64,000 nucleotides of DNA from the NCBI RefSeq assembly GCF_024586915.1, contig NZ_JANBVS010000002.1, positions 124,001 through 188,000 on the forward strand, written 5' to 3'. The position numbers and the translations under genes are program-made. Below the pieces are notes generated by a model that was given only the letters and a program-made list of their open reading frames with translations, had not been told where the DNA came from and searched no databases. This document shows, one piece after another, positions 57,308 through 64,000 of this stretch. Every line of letters begins with the position of its first letter. The stretch's first letter is position 1. The DNA comes from Bradyrhizobium sp. SRS-191. GTDB taxonomy: Bacteria; Pseudomonadota; Alphaproteobacteria; Rhizobiales; Xanthobacteraceae.

Positions 57308-58405
57308 TCACCGCTGCGACGCCAGCGCCCTCAGCCGCGCGTGCCGCGCCAGCGCGTGCGCGATCAGCTCGTCCATCAGCGCGGGCTGCGGCAGGCCGGT
57401 GGCCTCCCACATCTTCGGATACATGCTGATGTTGGTGAAGCCGGGCAGGGTGTTCACCTCGTTGACGTAGATCTCCTCGCCGCGGACGAAGACATCGACG
57501 CGCGCCAGGCTCTCGCAGCAGAGCACGCCGAACACCTCGGTGGCCATCTTGCGAATGCGCGCGGCGAGGGCCGGCTCGACCTGCGCGGGGACATGCAGCG
57601 AGGCGCCGGAGGCGTCGGTGTATTTCGCCTCGTAGGAGTAGAAGCCGTGGCTGTCCGCCGGCACGATCTCGCCGAGCTCGGAAGCCTTGATCTCGCCGTT
57701 CGCGTGCTCCAGCACGGCGCATTCGATTTCGCGCACCGGGGAGATGCAGCGCTCGATCAGGATTTTCAGGTCGAAGCGCAGCGCAAGCTTGCAGGCGGCA
57801 TCGAATTCAACGGCGTTGCGCGCCTTGGAGATGCCGACGGAGGAGCCGAGATTGGCCGGCTTGACGAACAGCTCGGGCGAACCCACCGCGCGCGCGGCGT
57901 CTTCGTAGCTCACCGGCGCTGCCTCCGTCATGGTGACGAACGGCACGATCGGCAGGCCGGCGTCGCGCAGCAGGCGCTTGGCGACGTCCTTGTCCATCGC
58001 CGCCGCCGATCCCATCACGCGCCCGCCGACATAGGCGACGTCGGCCAGCTCGAGAGCGCCCTGAACGGTGCCGTCCTCGCCGTTCGGACCATGCAGCACC
58101 GGGAAGATGACGTCGAAAGCGAGCTCGCGCGGGGCGCCGTCGCCGAGCACCAGCGCGCGGCCCCGGCCGGCGGGCAGCAGCACGATGTCGGGCCCGTCCG
58201 CAGGCACCGTCAGCGCCGTCCCGGGCGCATCATTCGCGGCATCGGCGAGCACCCAGCGGCCGTCAGGAGTGATGCCGATCAAGGTGATCGCGTAGCGGCC
58301 GGCATCGAGCGAGCGGAAGATGTTGGCAGCGGAGGCGCGGGACACGTCGTGCTCCGCCGAGCGTCCGCCGAACAGGATCGCCACGCGTGTCTTTGTGTCA
58401 GTCAT
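57308..58405 (-). CDS. ddl: D-alanine--D-alanine ligase
   Basis: A 365-residue ATP-grasp ligase (EC 6.3.2.4). Motifs: VAILFGGRSAEHDVSRASA, FPVLHGPNGEDGTVQG, LFVKPANLGSSVGISK (ATP lysine), YEAKYTDA, and VNEVNTLPGFTNISMYP. Length matches DdlA-type enzymes (E. coli 364). No cell-wall cluster surrounds it, so it may be a second ddl next to one in the division cluster; this is inference. Confidence 0.96.
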   Translation of the reverse strand: MTDTKTRVAILFGGRSAEHDVSRASAANIFRSLDAGRYAITLIGITPDGRWVLADAANDAPGTALTVPADGPDIVLLPAGRGRALVLGDGAPRELAFDVIFPVLHGPNGEDGTVQGALELADVAYVGGRVMGSAAAMDKDVAKRLLRDAGLPIVPFVTMTEAAPVSYEDAARAVGSPELFVKPANLGSSVGISKARNAVEFDAACKLALRFDLKILIERCISPVREIECAVLEHANGEIKASELGEIVPADSHGFYSYEAKYTDASGASLHVPAQVEPALAARIRKMATEVFGVLCCESLARVDVFVRGEEIYVNEVNTLPGFTNISMYPKMWEATGLPQPALMDELIAHALARHARLRALASQR

Positions 58406-58478
58406 CGTTCGTCACCAGCCTGAGACTTTGCGGTGCGAGACCGTACAGCGAGAGCTCGGCCCGTCGCAATCGCGCCGT

Positions 58479-59027
58479 TCACCGCGAGCGCATCTCGCCA
58501 TCCGAGCACAGCAGCGTTGTGCCGCCGGCATGCATGCAGCTGCGGTAGACCGGCGGCTCGACGAAGCGGCCGGACCAGATGCCGCGCCCGGAGCGGCGCG
58601 CGGCGAGCTGGTCGGCCGCGTAGGCGCCGTGGGAATATTGCGGCTCTTCGAGCGCTAGCCCGCGCGATACCATGAACTGGCCGAGATCAGCACCGCCGGC
58701 GGCGCAGCGTGCGACGATGCGGCCGTAGCGATCGCCCTCGATCGGTCGACAGCGCACGAGCTTGCCGCGCGCAAAGGCGTCGAGCGTGTTGGCGGCCAGC
58801 GCGCCGCACCGATAGGGCTTGCGGTCGCGACCACGGCAGAATTGCGCACTCTCGGGCGCATCGATGCCCCAGAGACGGATGCGCTCGCCGTGGACATCCA
58901 GGGTGTCGCCATCGACGATGCTGGCGCGGCCGATGAGATCGGCTGCGGCCGCAGGCAGAGTGGCCATGACGGGAAGAACGACGACGGGAAGAACGATGCA
59001 GCAGAGGCGAAGGAGGATGGATCGCAA
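58479..59027 (-). CDS. Exported thermonuclease-family protein
   Basis: A 182-residue SNase-like protein with a signal peptide (1-28). IVDGDTLDVHGERIRLWGIDAPE is the calcium- and substrate-binding OB-fold start with Asp residues; the RDRYGRIVARC block (here GDRYGRIVARC) carries the catalytic arginine region. Six cysteines suggest disulfides. Many alphaproteobacteria have several such proteins. Confidence 0.9.
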   Translation of the reverse strand: MRSILLRLCCIVLPVVVLPVMATLPAAAADLIGRASIVDGDTLDVHGERIRLWGIDAPESAQFCRGRDRKPYRCGALAANTLDAFARGKLVRCRPIEGDRYGRIVARCAAGGADLGQFMVSRGLALEEPQYSHGAYAADQLAARRSGRGIWSGRFVEPPVYRSCMHAGGTTLLCSDGEMRSR

Positions 59028-59171
59028 GACGGGGACCTATGGCAGAGAAGGGCGTGAGCGCGTCGTCGGACGAATCGATCGCGAATCATCGTGCCTTATA
59101 GCGGAGCCCAGTCGTCCGATTGTGTCGCCGAGCATCGCGACGCCGTTGCGGCGGACGTGATCGGCGGCGTT

Positions 59172-59354
59172 TCAGCTGACGCGTGATCCGGCGGCGCGCG
59201 CGGCGCGTTCGACTTCGGCCGCGAGGTTGCTCAGATGTTCGGCGAGGCGCGCGAACAATTCGCGCTTGTCGCGGTCGGTGGCGAGATCGCGGATGAGGGC
59301 GCATTCGGCCGCGTCGGCCCGCAGCTTGTCCGGCTGGGTCATCAACTCTGACAT
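59172..59354 (-). CDS. Small protein under EcfG control (60 residues)
   Basis: A 60-residue helical protein: TQPDKLRADAAECALIRDLA, TDRDKRELFARLAEHLSNLA, AEVERAARA. The pattern (AAEC...KRELF-x-RLA-x-HL-x-LA-x-EVE) is one I associate with small alphaproteobacterial proteins of unknown role. AGGGAAG lies before the ATG. An exact EcfG promoter sits 35 bases upstream of the start, which supports reality and a general-stress role. Confidence 0.78.
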   Translation of the reverse strand: MSELMTQPDKLRADAAECALIRDLATDRDKRELFARLAEHLSNLAAEVERAARAAGSRVS

Positions 59355-59388
59355 CTTTCGCTTCCCTGCCGCGCCGGCAAGTTTTCGA

Positions 59389-59413
59389 AACGACGGTCGT
59401 TCAACATTGTTCC
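59389..59413 (-). promoter_or_regulatory. EcfG-type general stress promoter
   Basis: Minus strand GGAAC (59413-59409), 16 bases, CGTT (59392-59389), an exact consensus match. The start site would be near 59382, 28 bases before the ATG of the 60-residue gene. Confidence 0.78.
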
Positions 59414-59612
59414 GTGATGCCGCGAGAATTTTGCACCGGCTTGCTCATTGCCCGACCAGAGTACCTCCAGATGACATCTTCGTTCGCTAAGCCGAGCAAC
59501 GGGGCATGAAGCGCACGCTGATCGGGCGCCGTCTGCGAGAAGGTCGCCGCGCTTTTCAGCTGCGACAGACCGCGTATAAGTTCCCCGGTCAAAGCGATCG
59601 ACGGGGGACCCG

Positions 59613-60839
59613 ATGCGGCGATGGATGGTGCTGGCGTTGGCAGCATTGAGTTGGCTTAGCCTGTGCGGCACTGGGCTCGCCGATACGCGCATCGCGCTGG
59701 TCATCGGCAACTCCGCCTATCGCAGCGTCAGCCGGCTCGACAATCCCAAGCACGATGCGGAGCTGATGGCGGAGACGCTTCAGGGTCTCGGCTTCGACCT
59801 GGTCGGCGGCAGTGCGCGGCTCGATCTCGACGAGGCCACGATGCGTCGCGCCGTGCAGGAGTTCGGTGCCAAGGCGCGCGGCGCCGATGTCGCGCTGGTG
59901 TATTATGCCGGCCATGGCGTGCAGGTGCGCGGCGCCAACTATCTGGTGCCCGTCGATGCCAATCCGTCGCGCGAGGCCGACGTCGACTTCCAGATGCTCG
60001 ACGTCAACGTCGTGCTGCGGCAGATGGAGAGCGCGGGCACCAAGCTCAATCTCGTGATCCTCGATGCCTGCCGCAACAATCCGTTCGGCGGCCGCGGCCT
60101 GCGCGATGGCGTCGGCGGGCTTGCGCAGATGCGCGCGCCCGAGGGCACGCTGATCTCGTTCGCGACCCAGCCCGGCAACGTCGCGCTCGATGGCCGCGAC
60201 GGCAACAGCCCGTTCACGAAGGCGCTCGCCGAGACGATCCGGCGGCCCGGCCTCGACATCTTCAAGACCTTCAACCAGGTCGGGCTGGAGGTGAAGCGGG
60301 CGACCGGCGGCACCCAGCAGCCCTGGGTGTCGAGCTCGCCGGTCGACGGCGACTTCTTCTTCGCGGGTCAGGCGTTCGCGCCGGCGTCGACAGCGCCGCC
60401 CGCAGCAGGCGCGTCGTCGGATCCGGCCGAGCGTGCCTGGGCGGTGACGCAGAACACCACCAGCATCGCCGTGCTCGAGGATTTCGTGCGCCAGTTCGGC
60501 GCGACGCCCTACGGCTCGATGGCGCGGGCGCGCATCGAGGAGATGAAGAAGACGCAGACGGCCGCGCGCCCGGTGGAGTCGCCGATCGAGCGCGCGCAGG
60601 CGATCCTGCCCAATCCGCATCTCGTGCCGCGCATGATCAAGCGCAATGTCTCGCAGGGCTATCTCAATCTGCGCCGAGAGCCCGGGCAGAAGTCGGAGAT
60701 TCTGACGCGCATTCCCGCCGGCGAGACCGCGATGGTCGGAGGCTGCGTGATGCCCGGCGACGGTGTCAGCCGGTTCACGTCGTGCCGCGCGGTCTGGAAC
60801 GGTGTCGTCGGCTGGGTGTCGTCGAACGGGCTGGAGTAG
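59613..60839 (+). CDS. Caspase-like (peptidase C14) exported protein
   Basis: A 408-residue protein: signal peptide (1-23), a caspase p20-like domain RIALVIGNSAYRSVSRLDNP, catalytic VYYAGHGVQV (His101) and VILDACRNNPF (Cys153), then FNQVGLEVKRATGGTQQPWV, a Pro/Ala spacer, and a C-terminal SH3-like domain (SQGYLNLRREPGQKSEILTR ... GWVSSNGLE). Such proteins are frequent in rhizobia; the site is intact, so it should be an active metacaspase-like (orthocaspase) protease in the periplasm. ACGGGGGA precedes the ATG. Confidence 0.92.
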   Translation: MRRWMVLALAALSWLSLCGTGLADTRIALVIGNSAYRSVSRLDNPKHDAELMAETLQGLGFDLVGGSARLDLDEATMRRAVQEFGAKARGADVALVYYAGHGVQVRGANYLVPVDANPSREADVDFQMLDVNVVLRQMESAGTKLNLVILDACRNNPFGGRGLRDGVGGLAQMRAPEGTLISFATQPGNVALDGRDGNSPFTKALAETIRRPGLDIFKTFNQVGLEVKRATGGTQQPWVSSSPVDGDFFFAGQAFAPASTAPPAAGASSDPAERAWAVTQNTTSIAVLEDFVRQFGATPYGSMARARIEEMKKTQTAARPVESPIERAQAILPNPHLVPRMIKRNVSQGYLNLRREPGQKSEILTRIPAGETAMVGGCVMPGDGVSRFTSCRAVWNGVVGWVSSNGLE

Positions 60840-60877
60840 GCGGCGCCGAAGCGTCAGCCTTCAGCGATGACGTCGGC

Positions 60878-61093
60878 TCAGCTTTCGGCCCTGACCGTTC
60901 TCGGCGCGAGATAGGGCCGCGCGAACAGATAGAGCCCGGTGCCCAAGAGCACGATCAGCGGGATCAATGCCAGCAGGCCGATCCAAAACGCCGGCTGCGT
61001 CTGCGTCATCGCCACGATGTTGACGATGACGCCGAGCGTGAAGGCGATCGAGACCCAGCGATGGATCTGGCGGATCGTGTTGGTCGAATTCAT
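60878..61093 (-). CDS. Small membrane protein (71 residues)
   Basis: A 71-residue protein with two transmembrane helices (VSIAFTLGVIVNIVAMT and FWIGLLALIPLIVLLGTGLY) and a positively charged C-terminus. GAGGAACCG precedes the ATG. I do not recognise the family. It is convergent with the caspase gene. Confidence 0.75.
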   Translation of the reverse strand: MNSTNTIRQIHRWVSIAFTLGVIVNIVAMTQTQPAFWIGLLALIPLIVLLGTGLYLFARPYLAPRTVRAES

Positions 61094-61150
61094 CGGTTCC
61101 TCCCTGTGATGACAACCTTAGATAAGATGAATGCGCGAGAAACTCTCCTT

Positions 61151-61258
61151 CGTCATTCCGGGGTGTGCGAAGCACGAGCCGGAATCCATCAAGCGGCAGT
61201 TTCCGCTGCTCAGTGGATTCCGGGCTCGCCGCGCTGCGCGCGTCGCCCCGGAATGACG
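61151..61258. repeat. Palindromic intergenic repeat
   Basis: CGTCATTCCGGGG at the left and CCCCGGAATGACG at the right are perfect inverted ends, with an inner GGAATCCA...TGGATTCC pair. Related to 12189-12232. Confidence 0.75.
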
Positions 61259-61281
61259 ATGGAGTTGTCCGTCAGTGCGGC

Positions 61282-61692
61282 TCAGTCGAGCCGCGCCAGA
61301 GTCTGCTCCAGCCCGTCGAGGAATTTCGGCCAGCCGTAGCGTGCGCCCTGATAGGCGCGGGTCTGGTCGGCGGCGAAGCCGGTCTGCTCCATGCGCAGGT
61401 GCGTTCCTGTCGCGGTCGGCGTCAGCGTCCAGGTCACGACGCTGTCGAGGCCGAGCGCGGCCCAGCTGTAGGACAGCATCTTCTGCGGCTCGATGGTCAT
61501 GACCTGGCAGTCGACGACGCCCCAGTCGGCCTTCAGCTTGAAGCGATGATCGATGGCCGGCACGAAATCATTCGCCATCAGCCATTCCGCGATCAGATGC
61601 GGCTGCGTCAGCGCGCGCCAGAGTTTTTCCGGCGGATGCGCGAACTCGCGCTCGACGATGACGGTGCGGGTCTCCGGCGCGGCTGTGGTCAT
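61282..61692 (-). CDS. SRPBCC/AHSA1 domain protein (second pair)
   Basis: A 136-residue helix-grip protein: VEREFAHPPEKLWRALTQPH, LIAEWLMANDF and DSVVTWTLTPTATGTHLRME. The ATG 61692 overlaps the stop of the ArsR gene. It parallels the pair at 48751-49559 but shares only family-level similarity. Confidence 0.92.
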   Translation of the reverse strand: MTTAAPETRTVIVEREFAHPPEKLWRALTQPHLIAEWLMANDFVPAIDHRFKLKADWGVVDCQVMTIEPQKMLSYSWAALGLDSVVTWTLTPTATGTHLRMEQTGFAADQTRAYQGARYGWPKFLDGLEQTLARLD

Positions 61693-62021
61693 TGATCCAT
61701 CCTGTTGAGCAGAGTTTCCAGATCGTCGAACCGGGCCTCCCAGAACGCGGCCATCTTGCTGGTCCAGTCGAGCAGCGGCGCCAGCGCCTTCGGCTGCGCG
61801 CGATAATGCGTGAGGCGGCCTTCGTGCCGCTCGCGCACCAGGCCCGCCTGCTTGAGTTGGCCGAGATGCTTCGACACCGCCGGCTGCGACACGCCGGCCT
61901 TGGCGGTCAGCGCGCCGACCGTCTGCTCGCCATGACGGCAAAGCCCCTCGAAGATCGCGCGCCGCGTCGGATCGGCGAGCGTTCGGAACAGCAGGTCGGG
62001 AGAGCGCGGCATTCGATCCAT
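61689..62021 (-). CDS. ArsR family regulator (second pair)
   Basis: A 110-residue winged-helix repressor: FRTLADPTRRAIFEGLCRHG, GVSQPAVSKHLGQLKQAGLV and GRLTHYRAQP. No metal-binding cysteines. Two copies of CATAAC-N6-GTTATG lie at the promoter, the inner one over the start codon. ATG 62012 (three codons in) is an alternative start. Confidence 0.92.
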   Translation of the reverse strand: MDRMPRSPDLLFRTLADPTRRAIFEGLCRHGEQTVGALTAKAGVSQPAVSKHLGQLKQAGLVRERHEGRLTHYRAQPKALAPLLDWTSKMAAFWEARFDDLETLLNRMDQ

Positions 62022-62071
62022 AACTCGTTGGTTATGGATTAATGCATAACTGTTCGGTTATGAACTGGCAA
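62019..62071 (-). promoter_or_regulatory. ArsR promoter with two tandem operators
   Basis: Two 18-base palindromes CATAAC-N6-GTTATG occupy 62019-62036 and 62045-62062. A sigma-70-like pair, TTGCCA (62071-62066) and TATGCA (62048-62043) with 17 bases between, is covered by the upstream operator. Confidence 0.72.
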
Positions 62072-62199
62072 GCGGAAAGGCTTTGCCGGCGCGACGCGGG
62101 ACGGGGGCGGCCGTCCGTCTCGGCGCGGTGATCAACCCTCGGCATTGTGGGTGATCCGGACGGAAGCGCCGTCCGGATCATGCGTCGTGGCGAGGCGGA

Positions 62200-63912
62200 T
62201 CAGGGCGTCAACGTCCACTGCTGCGATCCGGCGGCCGAGGCGGTCGCGGTCAGCAGCTGATTGCCGAGAGAGGTCCCGTTCTGGCTCATCACCTCGACCG
62301 GATAGCTGCGCACCGCGATCGTGCCGGCGGCCGCATCATAGCGGAAGCGCTGGTTGTTGTTGCCGGTGCAGGTCCAGATGATCAGCTGCGCGCCGTCGCC
62401 ATAGGTGCCGTTGTTGTCGAGGCAGTAGTGCGGGTCCTGCATGCTGCGGATCATGCCGGAGGCGTCGTCGTAGCTCCAGGTCTGGTTGGCGGCGCCGGTG
62501 CAGTTCCACTGGATCACGGCCGTGCCGTCGGCCATGGTGCCGCCGCTGATGTCCATGCACAGCGCCGACGTGCGGTTGACGATGCGGACCGGCTGGCGCG
62601 ACGGTGCCGCTCCGGTGGAGACCGGCGCGTAGACGACGCCGAGCTTGTCGATGCCGTCGCCGGAGCGGCCATGGAAGCCTGTGATCTGCCAGCCGCCCGG
62701 AGCGGTGTAGCTGGTGCAGTTCGACGTCGTCGTGCCGCCCGACAGGGTGCGGCCTGCGCTGGTGCCGAACGCGATCCTGAAGATGCGGGTGTGGCCCTGA
62801 TACTGGTCGCTGCACAGATTGACCGAGGTGAGATACTCGCCGCTGCCGAGCGCCAGGCTCTGCGCCGTACCGCCGGTGCCGCCATGGCTGTAGACATAGC
62901 CGTTCGAAAGCGTCAGCTCGACCTGGTCGACGCGATTGCCGGTGCGGATGGTCAGCTTGCTGACGACGGGATTGGCGGGCAGCGCGGAGACATCGTTGTA
63001 GCTCGTGCCGTGCGGGCCGCCGAACTGGTCGCTGAGCTTGCGGTTCGATGCCGTCGCGTAGCTCCAGTCGACCTCGACGGGGTGATGATCGGACAGCTGC
63101 GCGCCGTTTGAATCCAGCGCATCCTGGCGGTCGACATAACCGGACGCCTGCAGGGTCAGGAAGCCGTTGTTGCGCCACAGCACCTTGTCGACGATCTCGC
63201 AATCCGGCCGTGCCGTCTGCGTATCGCCGCACACCAGCGGATCGCCGATCGGCGGCACGCTGCCGCCGCGCACCGCCTCGACCCAGGCGTCGCTGAAGCC
63301 ATGATGCAGGAACTCCCACATGTTCTGGCCGGCCCGCGTGTAGCGCGTGTTGGTGTCACCCATCACCATGACGGCATTGCCGGCGGAATTCGCCTCGATA
63401 TAGCTCAGGATCTGCGCGACGTCGGACTCGCTGTCGGTGAGATCGGTGGCCGACGTGCCGGACTGGGCGTGCAGATTGTAGAAATCGAGATAGACGCCCT
63501 CGGCCAGCCGCGTGCGGACCAGCGAGAATCCCTTCGGCGTCAGCGCGTCGGAATCGGCGCGCTTGGTCCAGGTGACGCGGTCGAGATCGTCGAACCCATA
63601 GGTGCTGAGCGTGTTGAGGCCGTCGCCGATTCCGGCGGTGCCGGAGGTCGGCGTGCGATAGGGATGGTTGTCGCAGGTGTCGTACAACGCAGCATGCCAG
63701 AGGAAATCCTCCTGCACGTTGACGATGCCGAACTGGCGCAGATAGCAGCTGATCACGCGCGAATGCGCGTCGCTGCCGCCGTTGTAGGCGGTCGGCGTTT
63801 CCGCGACGTTGTAGGTCAGCGTGTTGAAAGTTCCGTCGGCGGCGTGCAGCGCGCTGCCGAGCAGGCTGGCGCATCCGAACGCGATTGCGCCGGCCCATAG
63901 GCGAAGTGTCAT
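62200..63912 (-). CDS. Exported endonuclease/phosphatase-fold protein with jacalin-like and ricin-type lectin domains
   Basis: A 570-residue secreted protein: signal peptide (1-25); an endonuclease/exonuclease/phosphatase domain (about 28-285) with TYNVAETPT, NVQEDFL (Glu), VMGDTNTRY and QLSDHHPVEVDW; a jacalin-like lectin (about 295-430, GGPHGTSYNDV ... GFHGRSGDGIDKLGV); a ricin-type beta-trefoil (about 440-570, VNRTSALCMDISGG, VIQWNCTGAANQTW, LIIWTCTGNNNQRF). ATG 63912 has GGGGAAA before it; ATG 63927 is possible. It probably cuts a phosphodiester or phosphate ester on a glycan-rich surface. Confidence 0.85.
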   Translation of the reverse strand: MTLRLWAGAIAFGCASLLGSALHAADGTFNTLTYNVAETPTAYNGGSDAHSRVISCYLRQFGIVNVQEDFLWHAALYDTCDNHPYRTPTSGTAGIGDGLNTLSTYGFDDLDRVTWTKRADSDALTPKGFSLVRTRLAEGVYLDFYNLHAQSGTSATDLTDSESDVAQILSYIEANSAGNAVMVMGDTNTRYTRAGQNMWEFLHHGFSDAWVEAVRGGSVPPIGDPLVCGDTQTARPDCEIVDKVLWRNNGFLTLQASGYVDRQDALDSNGAQLSDHHPVEVDWSYATASNRKLSDQFGGPHGTSYNDVSALPANPVVSKLTIRTGNRVDQVELTLSNGYVYSHGGTGGTAQSLALGSGEYLTSVNLCSDQYQGHTRIFRIAFGTSAGRTLSGGTTTSNCTSYTAPGGWQITGFHGRSGDGIDKLGVVYAPVSTGAAPSRQPVRIVNRTSALCMDISGGTMADGTAVIQWNCTGAANQTWSYDDASGMIRSMQDPHYCLDNNGTYGDGAQLIIWTCTGNNNQRFRYDAAAGTIAVRSYPVEVMSQNGTSLGNQLLTATASAAGSQQWTLTP

Positions 63913-64000
63913 TGGTCGTTTCCCCATCGATGATGCTGGATAGAGGGGCGCGCGATATCATCCGCCGAATGTCGGTGTGATGACGGATCGATGGATGTTC

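Overview
The window is a 64 kb piece of a high-GC (about two thirds G+C) alphaproteobacterial chromosome. Gene content and protein style point to the Bradyrhizobium/Rhodopseudomonas group: a PurC-PurS-PurQ-PurL series, a DUF1476 ATPase-inhibitor (zeta) protein, a BolA/Grx4 pair, DUF2336, DUF1236 and DUF3455 proteins, GGAAC-N16-CGTT (EcfG-type) general-stress promoters, and many short palindromic intergenic repeats of the bradyrhizobial kind. This assignment is inference from family knowledge; no rRNA or tRNA gene was seen.

Layout. 1-3.5 kb: polar amino-acid/amine ABC importer with a PuuB-like FAD oxidase. 3.6-5.5 kb: two tandem paralogues of unknown function. 5.5-8.8 kb: DUF3455 protein, isocitrate dehydrogenase, and a TrmJ-type tRNA methyltransferase carrying an extra C-terminal DUF559-like nuclease domain. 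9.0-10.1 kb: a decayed TPR gene. 10.4-15.9 kb: a calpain-like cysteine protease followed by a type I secretion ATPase and adaptor, which looks like a self-contained secretion locus. 16-17.5 kb: DUF2336 and a small protein. 17.5-25.3 kb: TetR regulator, then OsmC, an acyl-CoA-dehydrogenase-like flavoprotein, a two-domain rhodanese, an NrtA/CmpA-type ABC importer and cyanase (CynS). A near-consensus sigma-54 promoter precedes the run, so it is probably a nitrogen-regulated cyanate (or thiocyanate/cyanide-derived nitrogen) assimilation operon. 25.3-34.6 kb: zeta protein and the purine genes, interspersed with small secreted proteins, DUF1236, a TPR protein and a thioesterase. 34.8-40.9 kb: acyltransferase, DUF1328 (with an EcfG promoter), DUF427, bolA, ergothioneine genes egtD/egtB (with an EcfG promoter), grxD, and a macrodomain protein with no ATG/GTG/TTG start. 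41-47.9 kb: serine hydrolase, threonine aldolase, rpsD, a lone E2-type acyltransferase, a cupin protein, a HpcH-type aldolase and murI. 47.9-48.7 kb: repeat-rich non-coding DNA. 48.7-52.5 kb: ArsR/AHSA1 pair, GFA protein, DCC protein and small proteins. 53-57.3 kb: a MacB-like tripartite exporter. 57.3-64 kb: ddl, thermonuclease, a 60-residue stress protein with an EcfG promoter, a caspase-like protein, a second ArsR/AHSA1 pair with two perfect operators, and a secreted nuclease/phosphatase-jacalin-ricin protein.

The best leads for unrecognised biology are the sigma-54/cyanase cluster with its OsmC, flavoprotein and rhodanese partners, the type I secretion locus for a calpain-like protease, the TrmJ-DUF559 fusion, and the three EcfG promoters that tie ergothioneine synthesis and two tiny proteins to the general stress response. 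All functional statements rest on reading the sequence and remembered family features; no database search was possible.
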